64,000 nt of DNA from Oscillospiraceae bacterium (GTDB lineage: Bacteria > Bacillota > Clostridia > Oscillospirales > Ruminococcaceae). The notes under the pieces were generated by a model, which had not been told where the DNA came from, searched no databases, and was given only the letters and a program-made list of their open reading frames with translations. This document shows positions 56,926-64,000 of the stretch, piece by piece; positions within the stretch are counted from its first letter, which is position 1; every line of letters begins with the position of its first letter. A program made the translations under genes and the position numbers. The stretch lies in NCBI GenBank assembly GCA_022835495.1, contig BQOK01000001.1, positions 1,488,001-1,552,000 on the forward strand, in the 5' to 3' direction.

Positions 56926-57732
56926 ATGTTTTATAACGCAAAGAACTGCAGCTTGAAAATAGACGATACACAGATGGACTACATAACGTTTGGGAAAGGG
57001 GATAAAACCCTTGTCATGATCCCTGGATTGGGCGACGCCTTAAGGACGGTGAAAGGCTCAGCGGCTGTTTTTGCGCTTATGTACAAACTATTTGCAAAAG
57101 ACTACAGGGTATATGTGTTCAGCCGCAAAAACAAGCTGAAACAAGGCTGCTCTACCCGGGACATGGCCGCTGATTTGGCAAATGCCATGAACCGGCTGGG
57201 AATCACAAACGCTTTTGCTCTGGGAGTTTCTCAGGGGGGGATGATCGCGCAGTATCTGGCGATCGATTTTCCTGAGATGGTGGAAAAACTTGTGCTTGCC
57301 GTAACGCTGTGCAAACAAAACGAAACTTCAAAAAGAGTGATCTCCCAGTGGATTTTGCTGGCGGATCAAAATGACTTTAAAAGCCTTTTTGCCGATATGG
57401 CCGAAAAAATATATACGCCAAAACGTGCAAAAGCACAGCGCCCTTTTAATGCGATCCTGTCTGCTTTGACAAAACCGAAAAGCCTGGACAATTTTATCCT
57501 GCAGGCGAGTGCCTGCATTGCACACGACAGCTCCGCGCTGCTGGATAAGATCCAGTGCCCGGTGCTGATCACAGGGGGCGATGAGGATAAAGTTTTGGGC
57601 GGAGATTCGGCGGACGAGATCGCACAGCGGATAAAGGGGAGCGAATTGAAAATTTACCATGGATATGGCCACAGCGCCTACGAAGAGGCCAAGGATTTTA
57701 ACCGCCAGGTTTTGAAGTTTTTAAATGCATAG
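56926..57732 (+). CDS. alpha/beta-hydrolase
   Basis: This 268-residue cytoplasmic protein has the alpha/beta-hydrolase fold: oxyanion region MIPGLGD, nucleophile elbow GVSQGG with Ser102, acid in GGDEDKV and histidine in GYGHSAYEE. It may be an esterase or lactonase; the substrate is unknown. ATG follows AAAGGAGGG. A -10-like TATCAT with TGTGA before it lies at 56862. Gene remnants follow directly downstream. Confidence 0.87.
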   Translation: MFYNAKNCSLKIDDTQMDYITFGKGDKTLVMIPGLGDALRTVKGSAAVFALMYKLFAKDYRVYVFSRKNKLKQGCSTRDMAADLANAMNRLGITNAFALGVSQGGMIAQYLAIDFPEMVEKLVLAVTLCKQNETSKRVISQWILLADQNDFKSLFADMAEKIYTPKRAKAQRPFNAILSALTKPKSLDNFILQASACIAHDSSALLDKIQCPVLITGGDEDKVLGGDSADEIAQRIKGSELKIYHGYGHSAYEEAKDFNRQVLKFLNA

Positions 57733-57830
57733 AGGCCTGCAAAAGAACTTATACAAAAACAGACTGATTTGCCCCTCAAGGATTTACAAAAACGACGTGC
57801 AGCAGAATATTTACAAGGGAAGGAGCTTTA
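57733..57830 (+). pseudogene. short C-terminal gene fragment
   Basis: A frame of about 32 codons directly after the hydrolase stop reads AKELIQKQTDLPLKDLQKRR and ends EYLQGKEL. It is protein-like and has no start. The source gene is not recognised. Confidence 0.35.
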
Positions 57831-58289
57831 AAGGCAAAAAGAATTTCCTGCCTAAATGAGTGCGGTAGATTACTGAAAAATTCCGGGGTCCTTTTTACTG
57901 CCGCAATCACTCCATATGCAACGCTGCTTTGGGCAACCACTGTGTTTGGGACAGAGAACAGGCTTTTAGAAGAGAATTCATTTTTGGATATGGTTGCGCG
58001 TGAGCTATCGGATGAAGAGCATATTAAGCCTGATAAGGGAAGCTATAACGGAATTGGGCGCTCCCATTTTCACAGTGCAGACGAGCTTAGAACGGAACTG
58101 TTATGCAGCGGTTTTGAGAATACGCGAATACATGGGGTGGTTGGCGCCGTGTGGCTTGCACCTGATATTGACGGGATTTGGAAAAATCCATCTGCAAAGG
58201 CGGCCCTTATGAGAACAGTGAGAATGATAGACGAGCGTGAAGACATTATGGGCCTATCTACGCATTTACTGAGTGTATCAAGACGATAG
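57831..58289 (+). pseudogene. truncated SAM-dependent methyltransferase
   Basis: The frame reads CLNECGRLLKNSGVLFTAAI, then YATLLW and FGTENRLLEENSF, and continues through HSADELRTELLCSGFEN to a typical C-terminus. This is the second half of a class I methyltransferase (UbiE/Methyltransf_25 type); the N-terminal SAM-binding half with the GxGxG loop is missing. The frame is open but no start with a ribosome site exists, so the piece is a remnant. Confidence 0.65.
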
Positions 58290-58302
58290 ATAATGAACAT
58301 TA

Positions 58303-58375
58303 GCGGCAAGCGGGGCATACGCATGCGATTTTTTTGTGCTGTGCCGGCCGCCCCGCAAGGGGCGAGGCACGGGTG
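58303..58375. repeat. dispersed repeat, family B copy 2
   Basis: GCGGCAAGCGGGGCATACGC, then GCATGCGATTTTT and a GCCCCGCAAGGGGC hairpin. Related to 11183 and 60252. Confidence 0.5.
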
Positions 58376-58683
58376 TTTTTGGATAAGCGTTTTATTGCGG
58401 GCAAATAAAAATAGATATTTTTCCAGCCGGTTACGGCTTATCAATAAGCTGAAAAGCGCATGGCTACTGGGTTTCTTATAGAATGAACCTATATTTAAAG
58501 TGGCAAAATGGTGCCCGATTGGTGCCCAGATGAACAAAAAAGGTTATAGACAGTAACATGAAGTTATGACACGAAATGAGTTGTTTGACATTTCCGCACG
58601 CTGATATTAACATAGAAAAAGTTAAGTTGTGTTTGCTTTTGGCAAAGAAAGTGAACGGAAAACTATATAGCACTGAATAGCCC
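58376..58683. other. A+T-rich non-coding stretch
   Basis: No gene is supported. A direct repeat GGTGCCCGATTGGTGCCC at 58511-58528 resembles a recombination-site neighbourhood but nothing confirms this. Confidence 0.4.
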
Positions 58684-58735
58684 TTGACAGAACTGACACG
58701 AATGTCATATCATGAATATGACATTCGTGTCAGTT
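58684..58735 (+). promoter_or_regulatory. tetR-CPBP promoter with perfect 20-base-arm operator
   Basis: TTGACA (58684-58689), 18 bases, TATCAT (58708-58713). The arms AACTGACACGAATGTCATAT (58691-58710) and their exact complement (58716-58735) surround five bases and overlap the -10 box; TTTTTCT follows. Confidence 0.8.
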
Positions 58736-58756
58736 TTTCTGTGGAGGTGTAGTCGA

Positions 58757-59344
58757 ATGGGTGAAAAATCAGTTCGGAAAAAGGAATACATTCTTGAACA
58801 GGCTCAAAAAGTATTTGCACAAAAAGGTTTTAAGGACGTTACCATGAAAGATATTGTGACGGCCTGCAACGTTAGCCGTGGTGGCGTCTACCTATATTTT
58901 AACGATACTTCAGAACTATTTGAGGCTGTACTAGATTTGCGGGCAAAGGCAGAGAAAAATCTTTTCACTGAGCAGATAGAAAATACTCGCTGTGCAGAAG
59001 AGCAAATGAGACGGTTCCTAAATGCGCAAAAAAGGGAGCTTCTAAATCCGACTGACAGCCTAATTATAGCCACCTATGAATATCTGTTTGCGCACAGTGC
59101 GGCACTTAATAAAGCAGAAATGGAAGACAACTTTAAGCATGCAAGCGGTCAACTGTTACGGATAATTCAAAATGGTGTTGAGAATGGCGAATTTTCGGTA
59201 GAACCTGATGTTGCAGCTCAAAATATAGTGCTTTTATTGGAGGGGCTTCGCATTTCAAGTACTGTGCTTACGTTAAGTGAGGAATTTCTTGACCATCAGA
59301 TGGAATACATCCTTTCACAGCTTACGAGGGGGCAGTCAACATGA
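58757..59344 (+). CDS. TetR/AcrR-family regulator
   Basis: This 195-residue repressor has a TetR N-terminal domain with the recognition region TMKDIVTACNVSRGGVYLYF and a C-terminal ligand-binding part. ATG at 58757 follows GGAGGTG by 7 bases. Its stop overlaps the ATG of the CPBP gene (ATGA), so both are made together. The palindrome over its own promoter points to autorepression. Codons are A+T rich. Confidence 0.88.
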   Translation: MGEKSVRKKEYILEQAQKVFAQKGFKDVTMKDIVTACNVSRGGVYLYFNDTSELFEAVLDLRAKAEKNLFTEQIENTRCAEEQMRRFLNAQKRELLNPTDSLIIATYEYLFAHSAALNKAEMEDNFKHASGQLLRIIQNGVENGEFSVEPDVAAQNIVLLLEGLRISSTVLTLSEEFLDHQMEYILSQLTRGQST

Positions 59345-60183
59345 AAGAAAGAAACGGCGGCGCAGTTATAAAAATTGCATCACTTTTTTGCTTATGCTCT
59401 GTTGTGGAGTATATAGAATTTCTATATGTCCGCACGGACCAAACCATCGTCGCAGATAATATTGGAACAAAGCTCTTTTGCATACTTACAATCGTCATTG
59501 TGCTAAGGCGTTCCAATTTTCGATTGGCTGATATTGGCTTTTGCACCAAACGAATGTTGCGAAGTATTTTGTCTGGACTAGCCCTTGGCGTAATTACCTT
59601 TGGAATATCTTATTTTGTTGAAATCTTATTTTTACGCTCACAGGGTCATCATATTTCTTTGCAGTTCTTTGTAAGCAATTTTGCACTTACAGGCGCAACC
59701 ACACAGGTTACAGCCACCTTTGTGGCACTCTCCATCTGTGTAGCTGTAAATATCATCAATGTATTAGCGGAAGAAGGATTGTTTCGCGGTATCATTCTAA
59801 AGCTGGGAAAAGAACGTTTTGGGTTCTTCACAGCCAACTGGATACAAGCGGCTCTATTTGGGGTGTGGCATATTGTAATGGTGGTGCTTGGTATATATGA
59901 TGGGTTGATGGATATTTCTACAGCGGTCATTATGGCGATTGGATATGTGATATTGGCCGGAATTTTAGGCTTGGAGTGGGGATTGTGCGTATCTATGAGC
60001 GGCACCCTTTGGGTGGGAATTTCCGAGCACTTTTTTAATAATTTTATTGGGAATACGCTTCATGTTGTGACGGAAAGCGGAACCGACGAATTGCAAATTG
60101 CCAGAATTGTACTGTCGAACATACTTTCACTGGCAATTGTATTGATTGTTAGCCGTTGTAAAAAAGAAAAAACTTGTGTATAA
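59341..60183 (+). CDS. CPBP-family intramembrane metalloprotease
   Basis: The 280-residue membrane protein has about eight hydrophobic segments and all CPBP motifs: EEGLFRG (EExxxR), FGVWHIVM (FxxxH) and SEHFFNN (HxxxN/B). Such Abi proteases cleave within the membrane and often protect against self-made bacteriocins or mature peptides; the target here is unknown. It is translationally coupled to the TetR gene, which is an unusual partner for immunity-type CPBP genes. No peptide precursor gene was found next to it. Confidence 0.87.
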   Translation: MKERNGGAVIKIASLFCLCSVVEYIEFLYVRTDQTIVADNIGTKLFCILTIVIVLRRSNFRLADIGFCTKRMLRSILSGLALGVITFGISYFVEILFLRSQGHHISLQFFVSNFALTGATTQVTATFVALSICVAVNIINVLAEEGLFRGIILKLGKERFGFFTANWIQAALFGVWHIVMVVLGIYDGLMDISTAVIMAIGYVILAGILGLEWGLCVSMSGTLWVGISEHFFNNFIGNTLHVVTESGTDELQIARIVLSNILSLAIVLIVSRCKKEKTCV

Positions 60184-60703
60184 CACAAAGGAAATGAAGC
60201 AGTATGTTTTTTGGATTAAGGCCTACTACGCTGTCTGGTTGTTTTCAATAGTGGCAAGCAGGGCAAGTGCATATGCACTTGCGATTTTCTCCGAAAATCC
60301 GCTTGTTGGGAGCCCCCCAATCCCCCGGCAAGGGCCGCTTACGCTGCCTTGCCAACCGCTCCACCTGTGGAGCGGTTATGCGCCCTTGCGGGCACTGTAA
60401 GACGGGAGACTTGACCGGCTGGGAAAAGGTATGCCTCTCATATTTGGAAGCGTCCGCAGGACGCGCAGCCGCTCCGCGAGGGGCGAGGGAAAGTCCGCTG
60501 CTGGCGATCCTTTTCTGGGGTTTGGGGTTCGGCCTCCAATAAGCGTTTTGCAGGAGTGTGTACGCTCATGCCCTACTTGCTACGATTGTTTGGTATGGGA
60601 TCGGGATTCCCGCCGCACATGAAAATAGCCCCGGTGTGAGAGGGGGGCCAGTTTCACGCCGATACGGTCATGCGCTGCGCAACGATAGAAGCCCGTTTTG
60701 AAG
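60184..60703. other. non-coding stretch with family B repeat
   Basis: No gene is supported. It contains the family B palindrome (60252-60290) and several GC-rich inverted repeats near 60350 and 60450. Confidence 0.45.
60252..60290. repeat. dispersed repeat, family B copy 3
   Basis: TGGCAAGCAGGGCAAG runs into the perfect 20-base palindrome GCAAGTGCATATGCACTTGC (60263-60282), then GATTTTCT. Confidence 0.6.
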
Positions 60704-60921
60704 TGACCCCAAATTTTAGACAAAACTTTTAGGAAACGGAGGTATTTATGTCTAAAATGAAGTACACGGTAAAAAAGGAACTTGAAGGAATCAATTATGT
60801 TCTGGAAGGGCACTCCTGTAATTTTGCTTCCCATATCTTTGACATCGGAGTAAGCACGATTCGCAAATGGGGCATGTGCTGTATAATAGGGTTGTCAGCA
60901 GGCCGGACAAGGGCTTGCTGA
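60704..60921 (+). mobile_element. IS3-type insertion sequence remnant (left end and start of orfA)
   Basis: TGACCCCAAATTTTAGACAA at 60704 has the look of an IS3-family (IS150-type) left end. ATG at 60748 behind ACGGAGGT starts MSKMKYTVKKELEGINYVLE and includes the HTH stretch FASHIFDIGVSTIRKW, typical of the OrfA N-terminus. Homology stops after residue 41, and the frame ends at 60921. No orfB or right end is seen, so the element is dead. Confidence 0.6.
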
Positions 60922-61082
60922 TTTTATATTTTTCGTGGTGCCCAACTTTACAGAACCACACTATTACAGGTTATGCCACTTTATTCACTGGATTTGAGAG
61001 AACGCCCATTTCATGCGGGTTTACTGGGTCTGCCTATGGAGCAATTTGCCACCTTGTGGCGGCTAAAACAGCTATACAGACA
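60922..61082. other. short non-coding stretch beyond the IS remnant
   Basis: Nothing recognisable; no supported gene. Confidence 0.4.
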
Positions 61083-61113
61083 ATAAAAAATCCCCTGCCC
61101 GAGGGCAGGGGAT
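61083..61113 (-). terminator. terminator of rpsF-ssb-rpsR
   Basis: Minus strand ATCCCCTGCCC and GGGCAGGGGAT pair, followed by TTTTTTATTG. Confidence 0.88.
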
Positions 61114-61131
61114 CGAAACCGGGGGAAAGCG

Positions 61132-61386
61132 TTAGTCGCTCACATAGGGCATCAGGGCCATATGACGGGCGCGCTTGATGGCGATGGTCAGCTCGCGCTG
61201 ATGGAATGCGCAGGTGCCGGTGACGCGGCGGGGAATGATCTTGGCGCGCTCGCTCACGTACTTGCGCAGGCGGGCCACATCTTTATAGTCGATGTGCTCC
61301 ACGCGGTCCACACAAAAGCTGCAGACCTTTTTGCGGCCACGGCGCATGGGGCGCTGGGGCCGGCCTTCGGTTCTTTCAAAAGCCAT
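61132..61386 (-). CDS. rpsR: 30S ribosomal protein S18
   Basis: The 84-residue protein binds the 30S platform with S6. It carries CSFCVDR near the start and CAFHQREL later, the cysteine-containing (probably zinc-binding) form of S18, plus [21 protein letters not shown] follows AGGAGGT. Last gene of the rpsF-ssb-rpsR operon. Confidence 0.96.
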   Translation of the reverse strand: MAFERTEGRPQRPMRRGRKKVCSFCVDRVEHIDYKDVARLRKYVSERAKIIPRRVTGTCAFHQRELTIAIKRARHMALMPYVSD

Positions 61387-61416
61387 GGCTTGTTACCTCC
61401 TGTAAGATTCGATTCG

Positions 61417-61881
61417 TTAGAACGGAAGATCCTCGCCCTCGTCGATCACGGCAAAATCGTCGTTGCTGCCGGCCGAGTAGCTGGGAACGGCCTGGTCGGC
61501 CGCCTCGCGGGGAAATTCCTGCCGGGGCGCGTAAGAGCCGCCGCCTTGGCCACCGCTGCCGCCCTTGCTGCCTGCAAAATGAACGTTGTCCGCAACGATC
61601 TCGAACGCCTTGCGGTTGTTGCCGTTCTTATCCTGATAGGTCCGGGTCTGAATGCTGCCGTTCACGGCGATCAGGGAACCCTTCTGGAAGTATTTGCAGA
61701 CAAACTCGGCACTGGAGCGCCAGGCTACAATGTCGATGAAATCGGCCTGACGCTGCTCGCCCTGGCGCACAAAGCTGCGGTCCACGGCGATGGTGAAGGT
61801 GGTCACGCTCACGCCCTGCGGGGTGTGGCGCAGTTCCGGGTCGGCCACCAGCCGGCCCATCAAAGCTACGACATTCAGCAT
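61417..61881 (-). CDS. ssb: single-stranded DNA-binding protein
   Basis: This 154-residue SSB has an OB fold starting MLNVVALMGRLVADPELRHT, a Gly/Ser-rich linker and the acidic tip DEGEDLPF, which recruits replication and repair partners. ATG follows AGGAGG. It lies between rpsF and rpsR as in most Firmicutes, with 13 and 30 bases to its neighbours. Confidence 0.96.
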   Translation of the reverse strand: MLNVVALMGRLVADPELRHTPQGVSVTTFTIAVDRSFVRQGEQRQADFIDIVAWRSSAEFVCKYFQKGSLIAVNGSIQTRTYQDKNGNNRKAFEIVADNVHFAGSKGGSGGQGGGSYAPRQEFPREAADQAVPSYSAGSNDDFAVIDEGEDLPF

Positions 61882-61894
61882 GTGAAATGCCTCC

Positions 61895-62179
61895 TTATTC
61901 CGCTTCGGCCACGATGATCGTGCGGAGCACGCCGTCGGTGATCTTGTAAACGCGGTCCAGCTCGGCAGGGAACTCGGGCGTGCAGGTGAATTTAATCAAC
62001 GTGTACACGCCTTCTTCCTGTTTGTTGATGGGATAAGCAAGCCTGCGCTTGCCCCACTCGTCAACAGAATCGATGGTACCGTGGGCCTCGATCAGGGTTT
62101 TGAACTTGCCCACCAGAGCGGTGGAAGCCTCCTCATCAAGAGCGGCACTGGTAACCAGCATGGTCTCGTACTTTGCCAT
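61895..62179 (-). CDS. rpsF: 30S ribosomal protein S6
   Basis: The 94-residue protein forms a complex with S18 on the 30S platform. MAKYETMLVTSAALDEE, the WGKRRLAYPINKQ motif and a C-terminal VLRTIIV strand fit S6. ATG at 62179 is behind AAAGGAGG; the longer frame to 62245 covers the leader. First gene of its operon. Confidence 0.95.
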   Translation of the reverse strand: MAKYETMLVTSAALDEEASTALVGKFKTLIEAHGTIDSVDEWGKRRLAYPINKQEEGVYTLIKFTCTPEFPAELDRVYKITDGVLRTIIVAEAE

Positions 62180-62248
62180 TTCTGTAGCACCTCCTTTTGG
62201 ACGTATGGCCCCTTTCGGGGCAAGGATAGCCATGTGTTGCAACATAGC
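62180..62248 (-). promoter_or_regulatory. rpsF leader with possible S6:S18 control hairpin
   Basis: The 70-base leader contains GCCCC-GAAA-GGGGC flanked by ATGG and CCAT. Its location suits the S6:S18 autoregulatory RNA known before rpsF in many bacteria; the match is tentative. Confidence 0.35.
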
Positions 62249-62253
62249 AATTA

Positions 62254-62283
62254 ATTATACCAATTCGGGCCGGGGCTTGTCAA
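62254..62283 (-). promoter_or_regulatory. rpsF promoter
   Basis: Minus strand TTGACA (62278-62283), 18 bases, TATAAT (62254-62259); both boxes are full consensus. Confidence 0.85.
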
Positions 62284-62313
62284 TCGTTATTTTGGCAATT
62301 TGAGCGGGTTTTA

Positions 62314-62342
62314 TTGCATTTTGGGGCTTGTTTCTTTATAAT
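62314..62342 (+). promoter_or_regulatory. promoter of the GNAT gene
   Basis: TTGCAT, 17 bases, TATAAT; divergent from the rpsF promoter with 30 bases between. Confidence 0.7.
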
Positions 62343-62364
62343 AGAGCAAAAAGGGGGGAGCGGG

Positions 62365-62856
62365 ATGGAACCGACACCAAAACTGTGCATGCGGCTGGCG
62401 GAGCCCGCCGATCTGGACGAACTGGTGCGTGCGCGGCTGATGGTGCTGCGGGCGGCGAACGGCCTTGCGCCCCAGGCGCCCCTGCCGCAGGTGGAGGCGG
62501 AGACCCGGCGCTATTTTGAAGAGGGGCTTGTGACCGGCAGCTTTGCCGCGGTGCTGGTGCTGGCGGGCGGGGAGCTGGCGGCCACCGGAGCGGTGAGCTT
62601 TTATGAGGTGATGCCCACCTGCCACACGCCCACCGGGAAAAAGGCGTATATCATGAACATGTATACCGCCCCAGCCTGGCGCCGCAGGGGCCTGGCAACC
62701 AGGGTGCTGGACCGGCTGGTGCGGGAATGCCGCGCGCGGGGCGTGGATACCATTACGCTGGAGGCCACGGCCATGGGGCGGCCGGTGTATGAGCGCTATG
62801 GCTTTGTGCCCATGGAATGCGAGATGGAGCTGCCCGCCGGGCCCGATGAAAACTGA
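62365..62856 (+). CDS. GNAT-family acetyltransferase
   Basis: This 163-residue protein has one GNAT domain. The core reads AYIMNMYTAPAWRRRGLATRVLDRLV with the acetyl-CoA loop RRRGLA, followed by ITLEATAMGRPVYERYGF, a standard ending. The substrate is unknown. ATG at 62365 follows AAGGGGGG. It has its own promoter and terminator. Confidence 0.87.
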   Translation: MEPTPKLCMRLAEPADLDELVRARLMVLRAANGLAPQAPLPQVEAETRRYFEEGLVTGSFAAVLVLAGGELAATGAVSFYEVMPTCHTPTGKKAYIMNMYTAPAWRRRGLATRVLDRLVRECRARGVDTITLEATAMGRPVYERYGFVPMECEMELPAGPDEN

Positions 62857-62858
62857 AC

Positions 62859-62890
62859 AACGCGCCGCGCCCGGCCGGGCGCGGCGCGTT
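62859..62890. terminator. 32-base perfect palindrome between GNAT gene and galU
   Basis: AACGCGCCGCGCCCGG and its exact complement, followed on the plus strand by TTTGG-type sequence. Probably ends both converging genes. Confidence 0.8.
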
Positions 62891-62903
62891 TGGGTTTGGT
62901 TTG

Positions 62904-63779
62904 TTACAGCTCTTTTGCCAGCTCCCGCAGGTAGGCGCGGAAGGCGGCGCCGATTTCCGGGTGCTTGAGGGCGGTCTCGACCTGGGCCTGCATGACGCCC
63001 AGCTTGTTGCCCATATCGTAGCGCTTGCCGGTAAAGTCCACCCCGGTGATGCCGCCCGCGCGGGCCATTTCGGCCATGGCGTCGGTGAGCTGGATCTCGC
63101 CCCCCGCGCCGGGGGCGGTGTGCTCCAGGATGGTGTAGATCTCGGGCGTGAGCAGGCAGCGGCCCAGAATGCTGAACAGGCTGAACTCCTGGCCGGGGGC
63201 CGGCTTTTCGATCATGTCGTCGATCAGGTAATGGTTGCCCTGGATGGGGGCCGTTTTCATGCTGGAATACTTCACAATGGCCTCGGGCGTTACTTCCTTC
63301 ATGCCCACCGCCGGGCGGCCGTACGCCTCGTAAGCGCGGATGAGCTGGGCGGCCACGGGGTCTTCGCCCAGGATCACGTCGTCGCCGTACATAACCACGA
63401 ACGGCTCGCTGCCGGTGAAGGGCCTGGCCATGAGCACCGCGTGGCCCAGGCCCAGGGTCTGTTTTTGCCGCACAAAGAAAATGTTGGCGAGATTTGCAAT
63501 GCCGAGGGATTCCTCCAGCAGGGCCTCTTTGCCCGGCTTTGCGAGGGCGGCTTCCAGCTCGGGGCTGCGGTCGAAGTGGTCTTCGATGATGCTTTTGTTG
63601 CGGCCGAGAATGATGAGGATCTCCTCGATGCCCGCGTTCACAGCCTCTTCCACGATATACTGGATGGCGGGCTTGTCCACAATGGGCAGCATCTCCTTGG
63701 GCATTGCTTTGGTGGCCGGCAGCACCCGTGTGCCAAGCCCTGCCGCGGGGATGATCGCCTTGCGTACTTTTTGTGCCAT
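62904..63779 (-). CDS. galU: UTP-glucose-1-phosphate uridylyltransferase
   Basis: GalU makes UDP-glucose for surface polymers and galactose use. The 291-residue enzyme has the nucleotidyltransferase start IIPAAGLGTRVLPATKAMPKE, the VDKPAIQYIVEEA region, FVVMYGDDVI and a later EKP motif. Of three in-frame ATGs (63779, 63791, 63800) I prefer the one giving MAQKVRKAI, the usual GalU start; AAAGGA lies 12 bases upstream of it. Confidence 0.93.
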   Translation of the reverse strand: MAQKVRKAIIPAAGLGTRVLPATKAMPKEMLPIVDKPAIQYIVEEAVNAGIEEILIILGRNKSIIEDHFDRSPELEAALAKPGKEALLEESLGIANLANIFFVRQKQTLGLGHAVLMARPFTGSEPFVVMYGDDVILGEDPVAAQLIRAYEAYGRPAVGMKEVTPEAIVKYSSMKTAPIQGNHYLIDDMIEKPAPGQEFSLFSILGRCLLTPEIYTILEHTAPGAGGEIQLTDAMAEMARAGGITGVDFTGKRYDMGNKLGVMQAQVETALKHPEIGAAFRAYLRELAKEL

Positions 63780-63843
63780 ATCCGTATCCATTCCTTTCAT
63801 TTTTCGTTCCGGGGAACGGTTTTCAAGCCAAAGGGAGCGCGCC

Positions 63844-64000
63844 TCACACCAAAGTGCCGGCCTGCCCCACCAGGGTGCCCAAAATGGGCCAGACGGCAAA
63901 CGCGATTGCAGCATACATAACGACAAACTCGAAAACGACGCCGAGGACCAGGGCCACTGTGCTGGTGCCGCCCGCTTTGGCCAGGGCCGGGCCGGAGGCG
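63844..64000 (-). CDS. C-terminus of a membrane protein (partial)
   Basis: The minus-strand frame from the window edge runs GTSTVALVLGVVFEFVVMYA and on to VWPILGTLVGQAGTLV before TGA at 63844-63846. One long hydrophobic segment is visible. The 5' part lies outside the window, so the family cannot be named. It precedes galU by about 65 bases in the same direction. Confidence 0.65.
   Translation of the reverse strand, partial: ASGPALAKAGGTSTVALVLGVVFEFVVMYAAIAFAVWPILGTLVGQAGTLV

Noticed and set aside
57942-58289. Intact small gene of 115 codons
   Set aside because: The methyltransferase-like frame extends upstream of this ATG and the N-terminal half is missing, so it is a remnant.
58376-58683. 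Integrase attachment site with GGTGCCC direct repeat
   Set aside because: The repeat is very short, and no integrase or second copy flanking an element was found.

Overview
The window is a 64 kb piece of a GC-rich, low-GC-lineage Gram-positive chromosome. The full 16S gene and the gene content (spoIIAA-spoIIAB-sigF, a PASTA-type FtsI/SpoVD, DivIVA-like protein, YdbC, Mini-III, YfmF/YfmH) point to a class Clostridia member of the Oscillospiraceae/Ruminococcaceae (clostridial cluster IV); a Ruthenibacterium/Anaerofilum-like genus is my guess from memory of the 16S and is not tested. Core genes are very G+C rich with many GTG/TTG starts, so long antisense open frames are common and were ignored.

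Layout. 0-7.2 kb: an Hsp70 (5' cut by the window edge) with a membrane J-domain partner, then cell-wall/division genes ftsI(spoVD)-ftsW-murA. 7.3-13.2 kb: an A+T-richer accessory island (HTH protein, S51 peptidase, TetR-MFS efflux pair, GNAT, DUF3795 protein, palindromic repeats) sitting between murA and ftsZ, where ftsQ/divIB would be expected. 13.4-17.7 kb: ftsZ, a DivIVA-like coiled-coil protein and a large polytopic membrane protein. 17.7-25.8 kb: HD hydrolase, YdbC, a small hidden gene, LysR regulator, a TasA/camelysin-like secreted protein with a SipW-type signal peptidase, RNase P RNA, gdhA, vanZ-like, folC. 25.9-27.3 kb: the forespore sigma-F operon. 27.5-33 kb: a complete rRNA operon, 16S-tRNA-Ala-tRNA-Ile-23S-5S, with two promoters and recognisable processing stems.

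33.2-44.9 kb: DedA, HAD phosphatase, a GldA/GldF/GldG-DUF4340 ABC operon, VanY-like carboxypeptidase, yfmF-yfmH, lgt, folD. 44.9-54.7 kb: an amidohydrolase divergent from a membrane LuxR-type regulator, rplU-rpmA-obgE-mrnC, an Asn/Ser-rich small protein, rsmF, yebC, and a zinc-ribbon/PASTA protein whose kinase domain lacks both catalytic aspartates. 54.7-61 kb: a second accessory stretch: GntR-ABC cassette, alpha/beta hydrolase, a truncated methyltransferase, a TetR-CPBP pair under a long perfect operator, and an IS3-type remnant. 61.1-64 kb: rpsF-ssb-rpsR, a GNAT gene, galU, and the C-terminus of a membrane protein.

Themes. Wall synthesis and division (ftsI, ftsW, murA, ftsZ, lgt, vanY, galU), sporulation commitment (sigma F), and ribosome production and maturation (rrn, L21, L27, ObgE, Mini-III, RsmF, S6, S18) make up the core. 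The two accessory stretches carry small regulator-plus-effector cassettes, gene remnants and two families of short palindromic repeats. The most unusual items are the predicted pseudokinase, the SipW/TasA-like pair, the Asn/Ser-rich peptide, the palindromic repeat families and the very long regulator palindromes.
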